Positions 43,763 through 57,292 of a DNA stretch of 64,000 nt are shown here, piece by piece; the stretch's first letter is position 1, and every line of letters starts with the position of its first letter. The notes beneath the pieces are model-generated. The model ran no database searches. It saw only the letters and a program-made list of their open reading frames with translations, and was not told where the DNA came from. This DNA comes from Leptospira barantonii. Its GTDB lineage: Bacteria > Spirochaetota > Leptospiria > Leptospirales > Leptospiraceae. The position numbers and the translations under genes are program-made. The stretch spans positions 146,490 through 210,489 of the forward strand of contig NZ_NPDS01000009.1 in the NCBI RefSeq assembly GCF_002811925.1. Reading direction: 5' to 3'.

Positions 43763-45337
43763 TTAAATGACCCTCGAATACTCGGATAATTCCCGTTTCC
43801 ACACTTGAGTTCCGCAATAATGATCGCCTTCGGGGCAATACGGTTTGACCTCTCCCTGAAGACGGACCCAGCACGGAGCCTTGATCCATTTCGCGATCTG
43901 AGGATGAACCTTCATCACATCGGTGAGTTCGTCTACGGATGCTTGGAAGATTTCTTCCTGAGCGTTGTAGCAGGTTCTGGATCTCCACTTGTGATGAAGA
44001 TTGAGAAGATCCCCGCTTTCGTAAAAACGAATCGGAAACGCGTTCGGTAAAAGATACGTTCCGTATTCGGGGGAACCGCCTGCGTCGAGAAAACGATTCA
44101 GCTTTTCGAAAATTTGATTCAAAGCGGAATCGTATTTTTCTTTCAGTTCCGGATATTTCTGAACCACAAGAGGAGTGATGTAATCCGGTTGGCCCGCGTA
44201 TTGGGACATGAGAACCGGTCTTCCGCCGGGAACCATTCTGTGTCTTTGATCCTGACTGTCCGCGGTGTGTGAAATTCTTTTTTGAAAAGAATATTGAACG
44301 TTAAAAAGCGCTCTTGTGATCGGACTCATTGAACTTTCGTTCAACGTGGAGGTGAGATGTTTATTCTTAGCCGGATTTAAAACAAGATCGATCGCATCTT
44401 GATCGTTCAAGGACGATTTAGGAATTCCTAATATAGATCGAACCGATTGTGCGAGAATTTCCGGGCCGTTCGAAGAATGAGAAACGAGTTTGGAATATCT
44501 TCCTCCGAGTTCGGCGTCGAATTCTTTTACGAATGCGGATGCGATTTCGGGATGATATTCCCGTTTGCCCGAACCGAACATAGAATCGAAGTATTTATAT
44601 TCCGTGGTTTCTTCGAGAGGAATCGGATCGTCCATCTCGTCCGCGTACAGAGGATCGATTGCTCGAACCTGATTGACCATTTCCGTAACTACGGCTCTTT
44701 GTTCGTCCGGAACGTCATAAGAGTTCATAAGTCTGTAATAACGATGAAGGGTCAGGCCGTTGATGGAATGATAGAGATACGTATACGTTCCGAGCGGTAG
44801 CAGATAACGTGCCACTTCCAAACATTTCTTTTTGATCGGAGCCTGCCACTTGTCCGGATAATTCGCGCGGGCCTTGTAGATGTTGAAGTATTCTTCCTGA
44901 ATGAACGGATGTAAGGTTTCCGTGTATGTGAAGTATGCCTGACTTGCGAAGTCCACAGCGTCGAGGTAGAGTTCCAACAGCTTTCCGCTGAGTTCCGACG
45001 GAACGTAGTAGTTCTCTTTTTTGACTTCCACGTATCTTTGGGAAACTTGTTCGGAGTTGTAGAACGGATGAGAATGTAAAAAGGACCAAACGAATTGTCT
45101 CGAAACCTTGTCGAGTGTGAAGATGAATTGTGGATGCTGACGCGTCGTAAGATGTCCGGCCTTTTTGGTGGATTTGGCCACGCGGTCGCGGATCTCGATC
45201 GACTTTTCCGACGCGGTCATGTCGGAAGGAAGTAGGATTCCCTTGGATGAATAGCAGGTCCTGGCCGTCGCGATTGCGAGATTGAACGGATCCTTGCTAT
45301 GATCCAGAAGTGAAACGATCGGTTTTTGGGCTAACAT
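43763..45337 (-). CDS. ThyX-like protein with two tandem thymidylate-synthase-type domains
   Basis: 524 residues from ATG 45337 with GGAG upstream; an upstream in-frame ATG would add 46 unlikely residues. Typical flavin-dependent ThyX is 220-250 residues; here two ThyX-like halves are fused. Half 1: [14 protein letters not shown] (89-102) replaces the RHRxxSxNExSxRY signature, then [20 protein letters not shown]. Half 2: [14 protein letters not shown] (354-367), [30 protein letters not shown] and the C-terminal CPEGDHYCG cysteines seen in ThyX. It may make dTMP with FAD and methylenetetrahydrofolate, or have diverged. Confidence 0.78.
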   Translation of the reverse strand: MLAQKPIVSLLDHSKDPFNLAIATARTCYSSKGILLPSDMTASEKSIEIRDRVAKSTKKAGHLTTRQHPQFIFTLDKVSRQFVWSFLHSHPFYNSEQVSQRYVEVKKENYYVPSELSGKLLELYLDAVDFASQAYFTYTETLHPFIQEEYFNIYKARANYPDKWQAPIKKKCLEVARYLLPLGTYTYLYHSINGLTLHRYYRLMNSYDVPDEQRAVVTEMVNQVRAIDPLYADEMDDPIPLEETTEYKYFDSMFGSGKREYHPEIASAFVKEFDAELGGRYSKLVSHSSNGPEILAQSVRSILGIPKSSLNDQDAIDLVLNPAKNKHLTSTLNESSMSPITRALFNVQYSFQKRISHTADSQDQRHRMVPGGRPVLMSQYAGQPDYITPLVVQKYPELKEKYDSALNQIFEKLNRFLDAGGSPEYGTYLLPNAFPIRFYESGDLLNLHHKWRSRTCYNAQEEIFQASVDELTDVMKVHPQIAKWIKAPCWVRLQGEVKPYCPEGDHYCGTQVWKRELSEYSRVI

Positions 45338-45431
45338 CGGGGGTCTCCGGGCGGGACGGACTATGTCCCGTGTAGAACAATCCTGAGGGGAGAAAGTTCG
45401 GAGAAAACTCTTTTTTAACTCGGACTTCGCC

Positions 45432-45692
45432 CTACCTCTCGTAAATTTCCTTTCTGTGTCCGATCGCGATGACATGAACGATGAGTTTTCGATCTACGAT
45501 ATCGTAGATGATTCTATAATCGCCTTTGCGAATGCGAAAACCTTCTCTTCCTTTTAATTTTTTAGATCCGATCGGTCTCGGATTTTGGGCGAGGCCTTGA
45601 ATGATCTGAATCAAAGAGTCGGCGATGTTTTCGGGAAGTTTGTTGAGTTGCTTTGCGGCGGATTGGGTAAGAAGAATGGAATATTCAGACAT
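45432..45692 (-). CDS. RelE/ParE-family toxin
   Basis: 86 residues, standard toxin length. RelE-type pattern: [61 protein letters not shown]. The basic C-terminal RK/H...Y residues are those used for mRNA binding and cleavage on the ribosome in RelE. Its start overlaps the antitoxin gene by eight bases. Type II pair; no phage or transposon genes nearby. Confidence 0.88.
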   Translation of the reverse strand: MSEYSILLTQSAAKQLNKLPENIADSLIQIIQGLAQNPRPIGSKKLKGREGFRIRKGDYRIIYDIVDRKLIVHVIAIGHRKEIYER

Positions 45693-45900
45693 CTCGTCTT
45701 TTATTCTTTTTACCGGATCTTGCCTTTAAGAAGGATTGGAGCGGAATCGACTTTTCCCGTTTTGCTTTCACTTCGTCGTAAAGTCTAATGTCCTCAAGTT
45801 CCTGCAGGCTCTCGAGAATTTTTTTGTATTCCTGAATAGAAAGAACGACTGAAAGTTTTTTTCCTTTTTCATCGGTAATGTATTGAGGTTGGGAGTTCAT
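45685..45900 (-). CDS. antitoxin (RelB/Phd-YefM type)
   Basis: 71 residues, upstream of and overlapping the RelE-type toxin. N-terminal QYITDEKGKKLSVVLSIQEYKKIL is the swapped-strand DNA-binding part seen in Phd/YefM-type antitoxins; the rest is helical and charged, fitting toxin binding. It is expected to repress its own promoter together with the toxin. Confidence 0.8.
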   Translation of the reverse strand: MNSQPQYITDEKGKKLSVVLSIQEYKKILESLQELEDIRLYDEVKAKREKSIPLQSFLKARSGKKNKRRDV

Positions 45901-46072
45901 ACGTCTTTGATTGGATTGTATAAAAAATCTAGATCAAGAGAAATTTTTTCTCAGCGAAGAAAAAGAAGTTTGTCGGTCCAATCCTCTAATCGTCTGGCAT
46001 TGTTTCTCTCTGAACTCTTGTTTTGTTCTTTAAACGCCTTTCGAGATCGGTGATGAACGGACTTTGCTAAAC

Positions 46073-49405
<3,333 letters not shown>

Positions 49406-49587
49406 GTTTGCGAACGGAGGTCAAAAATCTGTCGATATGGACAGGAAAGCCGTTTTAGGTCCGGGATGAAAGGTTTTTTTGGGAAGAATCTTGAACGAAA
49501 CAAAGAGAAGATTTTTTTATAAATTCGAAACTTTGTTCGAAGAGAAAGGTCGGGTCGAAACGGAATTTTTCCGGAAGCTGAAAGAGT

Positions 49588-51054
49588 CTATTCGTTTTGC
49601 AAAGAGCGGGATTTGTAATCAATATGCAAAAAAAGGAATAGAACTCCATACTCGAAACACAACCATACCGGAGAATCCCGATACGGAACCGAAGAATACG
49701 TCGAATACGAAACGAAGATCAGAAACGACCATACGATCGGATAAACGTTCCCGGAAAAGATCGACGCGAGGAGCAACGGAAGAATGTACCAAGGATGAAC
49801 GGTTGTAGAAAATAAAAGAAAGATCAAGTAGATCGTTTCGATCGTAGTAAACGACGCTTTTAAGCCGGTCGTATCCCGTTTTTGAAACGAAAAAATGGAA
49901 ATTGCGACTAACGTGATTGCCCCGCAGAGTTTACCGGCCGCGTAAAAGTTTTCTCCGATCGCGCGCAAAAATTCTCGAAGAACGTAATACGCGCTTCCGT
50001 TGAATTCGAAAAGTTGAAAAAAAACGCCTAAACCGTCCGATTCTTGTTTGAGAATTCCTTCTCCCCCAAAAAAAAGTCCAAAGGCGCCTAACGCAATTCC
50101 TGCGGAACAGGAAACAAGAACGAAGAATTTTTTGCGTTTCCAAAATACAAAAAGGAAGAATGGAACGAGGATAAGCGGCGTGATCTTTGTCAAAATTCCG
50201 CAGAGAAAAAAGAATCCTAATGTTAAGAAGTCCGCAACCCGATCCGATTCCATCCATCGAACCGCAAACTCAACCGTACCTATCAAAAAAAACAAAAGAA
50301 TCGATTCGGGATGTGCGTTCCCTCCGATCTCCAGAAGAACCAAAGGATTCATCCAATAGATCAAAGAATAAACGAACGGAATGTTTCTCTTTTTAAAAAT
50401 AGAAAGTAAAAACAACAGAACGCCAAACTCCGATAGAAGAAGAAAACATTTCCAGATCAGAATTCCGATCTTAACGTTTTTCCAAAAAAGCATTCCGGTT
50501 GCCGAGATCCAAAATAAAAACTGAAGGATCGGCGGATAAACGGAATAGAATTTTAAAGAATTCATGTCGATTAACAATTCAAAGTAGATCGGTCGGAGCT
50601 CCAAAGGCGCGTCCATCCACGAGAATTCTTTTGGTAAAAATGAAAACGGGGAAAGTCCTTGGGTTAAAAGAAGACCGTCCCACAAAAAACGATAGACGTC
50701 CTCGGAAAGGATCGGATCGGAAAACAAAAGGATAACTCGGATCAAAAGACCAAAGCCGATCCAAAATCGAAACGGAATATTCAAAATATTGAATTGATTA
50801 AAAACACTCGAAAACTTTTGAATTCTTTGGAACGCGTTCGCTCCCTTTAAGACGAGCGAACTTTTTAAAAATCTTTTCGGAAACGATCTTGTGCCGACCA
50901 AGATCCAAACATATCCGACAAACGCCGGAACAATAGAAACGAGTAAAAGGGTTAGATTTTTTCTCTCTCCGAAATGTTGAAAGGCGAGGGAAGGAGCGAA
51001 AAGAAACGAAAAAACAAAAAAGTAAAAAACGATTCCTGAATATTCCGGTTTCAT
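49588..51054 (-). CDS. GT-C-type membrane glycosyltransferase-like protein
   Basis: 488 residues from ATG 51054, overlapping the GT2 stop (ATGA). About 11-12 hydrophobic segments. The loop SEDVYRFLWDGLLLTQGLSP after the second helices holds the acidic/aromatic signature of GT-C mannosyltransferase-like proteins that use lipid-linked sugars. The neighbour GT2 gene (polyprenyl-phosphate sugar synthase-like) could make that donor. A paralogue with the same motif is at 57293-58666. Confidence 0.78.
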   Translation of the reverse strand: MKPEYSGIVFYFFVFSFLFAPSLAFQHFGERKNLTLLLVSIVPAFVGYVWILVGTRSFPKRFLKSSLVLKGANAFQRIQKFSSVFNQFNILNIPFRFWIGFGLLIRVILLFSDPILSEDVYRFLWDGLLLTQGLSPFSFLPKEFSWMDAPLELRPIYFELLIDMNSLKFYSVYPPILQFLFWISATGMLFWKNVKIGILIWKCFLLLSEFGVLLFLLSIFKKRNIPFVYSLIYWMNPLVLLEIGGNAHPESILLFFLIGTVEFAVRWMESDRVADFLTLGFFFLCGILTKITPLILVPFFLFVFWKRKKFFVLVSCSAGIALGAFGLFFGGEGILKQESDGLGVFFQLFEFNGSAYYVLREFLRAIGENFYAAGKLCGAITLVAISIFSFQKRDTTGLKASFTTIETIYLIFLLFSTTVHPWYILPLLLASIFSGNVYPIVWSFLIFVSYSTYSSVPYRDSPVWLCFEYGVLFLFLHIDYKSRSLQNE

Positions 51055-51761
51055 TTCGTAAATTGAAGTTTGCCGATCGTGTAAAGAATTTTCCAACCGG
51101 CCCGAATCGAACCGAGAACGGTTCCGCTCACTTTGGAATATCCGATTCTTTTTTTATAACTCACTCCGACCTCGGCGCAACGTAAACCGTATTTTGCGGC
51201 TTTCACCTGCATTTCCACAGTCCATCCGAAATTACGATCCTGCATATTCAATTTTCTTAAAGAATCCGACCGGATCAAACGAAACGGACCCAAATCCGTA
51301 AAACGAATTCCGTATAAAATCCGAATTAAAGTAGTGGAAAGCCAGTTTCCGAATTTTTGCACGGGCAACAAGGAGCCCTTCTCGGATTTTCCCAAGGTCC
51401 TCGAACCGATCACAAGATCCGCTTGAGAATCAAAAAGTCTTCCGAGTAAAAGAACAAGTTCCGCAGGAGAATCCGAATAATCCGCGTCGAGAAACGCGAC
51501 CAAATCGGGAGGATTTGCGGATTGGAAAATTCTTTCCAATCCTTTGAGACAGGCCGCGCCGTAACCTCTTTCGCCTTCGTAAAGAACCGTAGCCCCGTGC
51601 GAAGATGCAACCAAAGCGGTTTTGTCCTTAGAACCGTTGTCGATTACGATGATTTCCTGAAGATTCAATTCTTCGATCGCATGAAGATCTTTTAAAACGA
51701 AGGGAATGGATTTTTCTTCGTTTAACGCCGGTATGACGACGCTGATCGAGAGAGAATTCAC
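51051..51761 (-). CDS. glycosyltransferase family 2 (polyprenyl-phosphate sugar synthase-like)
   Basis: 236 residues. GT-A fold: VVIPALNEEKSIPFVL, the nucleotide loop VIDNGSKDKTA, the acceptor-metal DADYSDSPAELVLL, and GSRTLGKSEKGSLLP. No membrane helices, unlike some DPM relatives. Overlaps the next gene by four bases and is itself overlapped by four by the cytochrome gene, so all are one operon. Likely makes a lipid-linked hexose (inference). Confidence 0.88.
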   Translation of the reverse strand: MNSLSISVVIPALNEEKSIPFVLKDLHAIEELNLQEIIVIDNGSKDKTALVASSHGATVLYEGERGYGAACLKGLERIFQSANPPDLVAFLDADYSDSPAELVLLLGRLFDSQADLVIGSRTLGKSEKGSLLPVQKFGNWLSTTLIRILYGIRFTDLGPFRLIRSDSLRKLNMQDRNFGWTVEMQVKAAKYGLRCAEVGVSYKKRIGYSKVSGTVLGSIRAGWKILYTIGKLQFTK

Positions 51762-53116
51762 AACTTACCTTGTTTAGAAATTTTGAATAGAGTTTCCCGG
51801 GACGAAACGACCGTTTTTTTCGTGTTCAAATCGGTTTTGGATTCGTAAAACAGATTCGCAAACGGATAAAAAGATTCGATTCGTTCGAGTTTGGCTCCGA
51901 TTTCTTTGGAAGCAAGTTTGGAATTCTTTCTCATGTGTTCCGCATTTTCTTTTGTTAAACGAACGTGTTTCATTCTGATAAAACCGAAACGGACGTTTTC
52001 AGTTTCCTTCCAGCTCAAACTCAAATCGATCTTTCTTTTTTCACCCGAACGGATTCGATTGTCCGAGACGAGTTTCGCTTCCGGATACCATTCCCAGGTT
52101 TGTCCGATCCGAATCGTCTCTCGAGAAACTTCACGACCGGATTCGTTGAACAAAATCGCTTCCACAAGAACGTGTCTTTCCGGATCTCCGGTAGGAACGG
52201 AATGTCCCGCAAATTTATTCTCCAACTCGAGTTGAACCCGAACGCTACGCGTTGTAAAATCTTTTTCGGACCAAGTCGGTTTCCCGATTTCCAAACCGGT
52301 TTTGTAACCTCCGTCCCAATGAGGTTCGAACAATTCGAACTTCTTCGGAACGCCGCCGCCGATAAACGTATGTCTGTGAGAATCGCGTGGACCGTTCGGG
52401 AAAGAATTCGGAACGATCTTACGATTTAAGGAAGGCATGTGACAACTAACGCAGTCCTCCTTATCCTTATGAATGCTTTCCTTAAATTCCTCGCCGGTTT
52501 TAAAATAACAAACCAGGGAAGAATTGAGTTTATAGTCTTGATTGTGACAGTCGTTGCAACGGGAATGAAGAGCTTCTTTGTCCTTCGTCACCGGATGAGG
52601 AGCGTTCGCTCCCGTTGGCCCAACAAGGATCGTGTTTCCGTTCGAATCCGATTTGAGATGACAGGTTCCACAACTGACACCTTCCTTTTCCCAGTTCGCA
52701 TTAAATTTCGGATTAGAAACAAGAACCGGTTTAAACACGTCTCCTTCTTTGAGGTGCGTCGCGATCTCCTTTCTTTGACCGCTGATAGGAATATGACAGT
52801 TCAAACAAAGCCATTGCGGAGAATTAGGTTTGGTCAACTCGGATTGAAACTGTAAGTCGCTGAACGCATTCGCGTGTGTGGAAGTTTCCCATTCTTTATA
52901 GTGATCTTCGTGACATTGTCCGCAGTCCTTTGCGGTCAAACCTCCGATTCCGGGAAGGGAATCCCCGACGTTAACCGGTTTTGCCCAGGCCCGACCGGGA
53001 AAACGGTCTTCTACTGGGATTTTGTCCGAGGTTTTACCGCATACAAAAACACAAACAACCGTCGTAAAAACGGAAACAAGGATCGTAATTCTTCTATCGA
53101 ATCTTAGAATATTCAA
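51758..53116 (-). CDS. multihaem c-type cytochrome, probable lipoprotein
   Basis: 452 residues from TTG 53116: GTGGAG lies 11 bases upstream and the gene then begins 27 bases after the rhodanese stop. A start at 53194 would overlap it by 52. The signal peptide ends in VFVCG, a possible lipobox. Five CxxCH haem motifs are visible: CGQCH, CLNCH, CGTCH, CNDCH, CVSCH, with several extra His for axial ligation. It resembles cytochrome c554-like family proteins. It probably carries electrons in the periplasm; the donor is unknown. Confidence 0.82.
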   Translation of the reverse strand: MNILRFDRRITILVSVFTTVVCVFVCGKTSDKIPVEDRFPGRAWAKPVNVGDSLPGIGGLTAKDCGQCHEDHYKEWETSTHANAFSDLQFQSELTKPNSPQWLCLNCHIPISGQRKEIATHLKEGDVFKPVLVSNPKFNANWEKEGVSCGTCHLKSDSNGNTILVGPTGANAPHPVTKDKEALHSRCNDCHNQDYKLNSSLVCYFKTGEEFKESIHKDKEDCVSCHMPSLNRKIVPNSFPNGPRDSHRHTFIGGGVPKKFELFEPHWDGGYKTGLEIGKPTWSEKDFTTRSVRVQLELENKFAGHSVPTGDPERHVLVEAILFNESGREVSRETIRIGQTWEWYPEAKLVSDNRIRSGEKRKIDLSLSWKETENVRFGFIRMKHVRLTKENAEHMRKNSKLASKEIGAKLERIESFYPFANLFYESKTDLNTKKTVVSSRETLFKISKQGKL

Positions 53117-53142
53117 AAAATATAAAACTCCACGAATCTCCC

Positions 53143-54027
53143 TTACTTGCGGACAAGAGGAAAATCCTTTTCGTTGCCCGAGGACCATTCCCACATGGAA
53201 CCCGCGTAATTTTTTGCGTTATAACCCTCGTTTCTAAGAATCGTGGTCACCCAAGCCGAACGGATTCCTCCCGTACAATAGGAGATCACGACGCTGTCTC
53301 TGGCGATTCCGAGTTCCTTGATCTTTTCCGAGATTTTTTCTGAGGAAAGAAGGGCGCCGTCCTCGTTTAAAAGATTTTTATAATATAGATGTTTGGCGCC
53401 CGGAATATGACCGCCTCTGGATTCTCCGTAAGGGGTTTCTCCCTGAAATTCCCTGTCTTCTCTAGTATCCAAGAACACATAACGTTTATTTTTGAGATTG
53501 GATCGGATCTCGAACGAGGTCGCGCTTAAATTGGAATCGAGTTGAATCTTAAAGGAACCGGTTTCTTTCGGTTCGCCCGAATTGGAAACGGGAGCGCCTA
53601 ACTTCTTTAAGGCGGAATACCCTCCGTCCACGAGAAACGCCGAATGATGGCCCAGGGAACGAAGCATCCATACGATTCTTCCGTCCTCTCCCCAATTGTT
53701 TTTGGTTTCGCTTACAACCAAAACGGGACGATTGTTTCGAATTCCGTATGCTTCCAATTTCTTTTTGATCGCTTCTACGGGAAGTAGGTTGCCCTTGTGA
53801 GGAAGTTCTGAAACCGAAAATTCTTCCCAAGAAACGAAACGGGAACCCGTGATATGTTCCCGGAAAAATACGGAGCGGGGTCTCGTGTCGAGGACCAGAC
53901 TTTCGGAAAGAATCGCTCTGGCTTCTCCCGGTGTTAAGATCCAGGATTCGGATTTTTGTGACCAAAGAAACGAAGGAAGGATTAAAATGAATGCAAATAG
54001 AATGTTTTTGAGTTTCATCATTTTCAT
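53143..54027 (-). CDS. exported tandem-rhodanese sulfurtransferase
   Basis: 294 residues from ATG 54027; TTG 54039 and ATG 54021 are also possible. A signal peptide (to about residue 20) is followed by two rhodanese domains. The first (LVLDTRPRSVFF... LVVSETKNN) lacks the cysteine; the second holds the active loop YCTGGIRSAW. Such tandem enzymes move sulfane sulfur from thiosulfate or mercaptopyruvate to an acceptor, here in the envelope. First gene of the minus-strand operon with cytochrome, GT2 and GT-C. Confidence 0.88.
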   Translation of the reverse strand: MKMMKLKNILFAFILILPSFLWSQKSESWILTPGEARAILSESLVLDTRPRSVFFREHITGSRFVSWEEFSVSELPHKGNLLPVEAIKKKLEAYGIRNNRPVLVVSETKNNWGEDGRIVWMLRSLGHHSAFLVDGGYSALKKLGAPVSNSGEPKETGSFKIQLDSNLSATSFEIRSNLKNKRYVFLDTREDREFQGETPYGESRGGHIPGAKHLYYKNLLNEDGALLSSEKISEKIKELGIARDSVVISYCTGGIRSAWVTTILRNEGYNAKNYAGSMWEWSSGNEKDFPLVRK

Positions 54028-54037
54028 GGACCTTTTC

Positions 54038-54054
54038 AAGAGGAAGCTCCTCTT
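54038..54054 (-). promoter_or_regulatory. hairpin containing a ribosome-binding sequence upstream of the rhodanese gene
   Basis: AAGAGGA (54038-54044) pairs perfectly with TCCTCTT (54048-54054). On the minus strand it holds GAGGAG, so a folded RNA would hide this Shine-Dalgarno sequence just before the TTG at 54039. It could tune translation; no switch class is recognised. Confidence 0.35.
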
Positions 54055-54262
54055 CTTATAACTTAGAATAAAAAAGAATCTGGATTCTTTAGGAAAAACA
54101 TTGAAAAAAATTCAAAAATCCTTCGCAAGTCAAAAATTCAATATAGCAGAAAATTTAATGTTATAGTAAAATAATTAAGTTATTGCAGAAAATAAAGACG
54201 ATTATTTGGTTGAAAGCGAGGTCTATATAATAGATCTGTCGTTATCCAAGAGGGGGAATCTC

Positions 54263-54757
54263 ATGATTCAAATCGGCAATTTTCCGGATTCGGTCAACGA
54301 ATACGCGGCCAGATCGGTAGCCGGTCTCGTTTTTATTCTTACGTTAGCAACACTTTGGACCCAATCGGTTTGGTTGAATCTCGCATTGCTCTACGGGTTT
54401 ACGGCGAGGGTTTTGTACGGACCTAAATTTTCTCTCTTTGCGAAGATCGCAATTCATGGTATCGTACCCTTGCTGAAACTGGGAAATAAAGCGACAGCCG
54501 GACCTCCGAAACGATTCGCACAATCCATCGGTTTTTTGTTCAGTTTGACCTCGTTGATCCTTCTGATTTCGGGTCAAATTTTTGCGTTTCAGATCGTGCT
54601 CGGAATTCTTTTGTTTTTTGCGGCCTTGGAATCCTTCGTCGGATTTTGTGCCGGATGTTTCGTGTTCGGATATCTGATGCGTTGGGGAATTATCCCGGAA
54701 GAAGTATGCGAGAAGTGTAACAATCTCACCTTTGCTCCGAAGAAAAGCGAAGGATAA
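54263..54757 (+). CDS. DUF4395-family membrane protein
   Basis: 164 residues from ATG 54263 (AGGGGG seven bases upstream); an in-frame extension from 54206 is not needed. Four hydrophobic segments and a cysteine-bearing end: GFCAGCFVFG and VCEKCNN. DUF4395 proteins often sit with thioredoxin-like or sulfur-transfer genes. It starts a probable operon with the AhpD-like and ArsS-type genes (62- and 29-base gaps). Confidence 0.8.
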   Translation: MIQIGNFPDSVNEYAARSVAGLVFILTLATLWTQSVWLNLALLYGFTARVLYGPKFSLFAKIAIHGIVPLLKLGNKATAGPPKRFAQSIGFLFSLTSLILLISGQIFAFQIVLGILLFFAALESFVGFCAGCFVFGYLMRWGIIPEEVCEKCNNLTFAPKKSEG

Positions 54758-54819
54758 ACAAGAAATTGAATATAAAAAGCTAAATTAGAATTTTCTAAAA
54801 TTACAAAAAAGGAATTACA

Positions 54820-55158
54820 ATGTCTAAAGAGTCCTACTACGTACCGGAAGATCTCAAAAAATTCGGAAACATCGGAGAGTTTCAGCCCAATCTTGCGAAA
54901 AAGTTTTTCGAATATTACGGAGACGTATTCGCGGACGGAGCCTTGACCGCTCGCGAAAAATCCTTAATCGCTTTGGCGGTTTCACACGCGATTCAATGTC
55001 CTTATTGTATAGACGCATATACGACCGATACGTTGGAAAAAGGAGTGAGCGAAGCGGGTCTTATGGAAGCGGTTCACGTCGCGGCCGCGATCCGAGGCGG
55101 AGCTTCTTTGGTTCATTCCGTTCAGATGATGAATAAGGTCAAAGAACTCGGAATGTAA
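54820..55158 (+). CDS. carboxymuconolactone decarboxylase / AhpD-like protein
   Basis: 112 residues. CMD fold with the redox pair in HAIQCPYCIDAYT (CPYC), a helix after (LEKGVSEAGLMEAVHVAAAIRGG) and a His in VHSVQMM. Relatives reduce peroxides or use the two cysteines as thiol relay; a subgroup is encoded beside arsS in arsenosugar loci. Here it is 29 bases before the ArsS-type gene. Confidence 0.86.
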   Translation: MSKESYYVPEDLKKFGNIGEFQPNLAKKFFEYYGDVFADGALTAREKSLIALAVSHAIQCPYCIDAYTTDTLEKGVSEAGLMEAVHVAAAIRGGASLVHSVQMMNKVKELGM

Positions 55159-56179
55159 TTCGTCCGAAAGGAGAAAGAACGCATAACGTGAAGTCCTTAC
55201 AATCCAGAGGAAGCGAACTCGTTTCTCCAGAGAGACAGTTTCAAATTTTGAAGGAAGTATTCTCTCATAAGAATCTTCCTTCCTTTGCGGATCGACTGAA
55301 AAGTTCCGGTGTGGGCGACTTACGCCCCGTTCCCACGGAAATTTTTCAGATGAATCTCGGAAAACTCTGCAATCAAACCTGCAAACACTGTCACGTGGAT
55401 GCCGGACCCGATCGAAAAGAAATCATGAGCAAGGAAACAATGCTTCATTGTTTGAGCGTTCTTGCGACGAGTTCGATTTCGACCGTGGACTTGACTGGCG
55501 GCGCTCCGGAGATGAATCCGGAATTTCGATGGCTCGTAACCGAACTCCGTAAACTGAATAAGAAAGTGATGGTTCGTTGTAATCTCACCATTCTTCTTGC
55601 GGGAGAAAAATACAGAAGTCTTCCCGAATTCTACGCGGAACAAAAGGTTGAGGTCGTATCCAGTCTTCCTTATTTCGAAAAAAGAAGAACGGATGCGCAA
55701 AGGGGAGAAGGGGTTTTCGAGAAGTCCATAGAAGCATTACAAAAGTTGAATTCTATCGGATACGGGGTCCCCGGTTCCGGTTTGGTTTTGAATCTTGTCT
55801 ACAATCCGGCGGGAGCATTTTTACCCGGATCGCAAACGGATCTTGAAAATGAGTTTAAGAATTCATTGTATAAACAATTTGGAATACAGTTCAATTCCCT
55901 TTTTACGATCACGAATATGCCGATTTCCAGATATTTGGAATATCTACAGGAAAGCGGGAATTTGGAAGGTTATCTGGAAAAACTGGTGACCTCTTACAAC
56001 CCGGTCGCGGCGCAAGGTGTAATGTGCAGAAACACTTTGAGCGTCGGTTACGACGGTTCTCTCTACGATTGTGATTTCAATCAGATGTTGGAAATGAAAG
56101 TGGAAGGAAACGTTCAAAACATCCGAGACTACGACGCGAATCTTTTAGAACAAAGAAAAATTCGAGTCTACGAACACTG

Positions 56180-57271
<1,092 letters not shown>

Positions 57272-57292
57272 AATCTATACAATAGGATCCGA

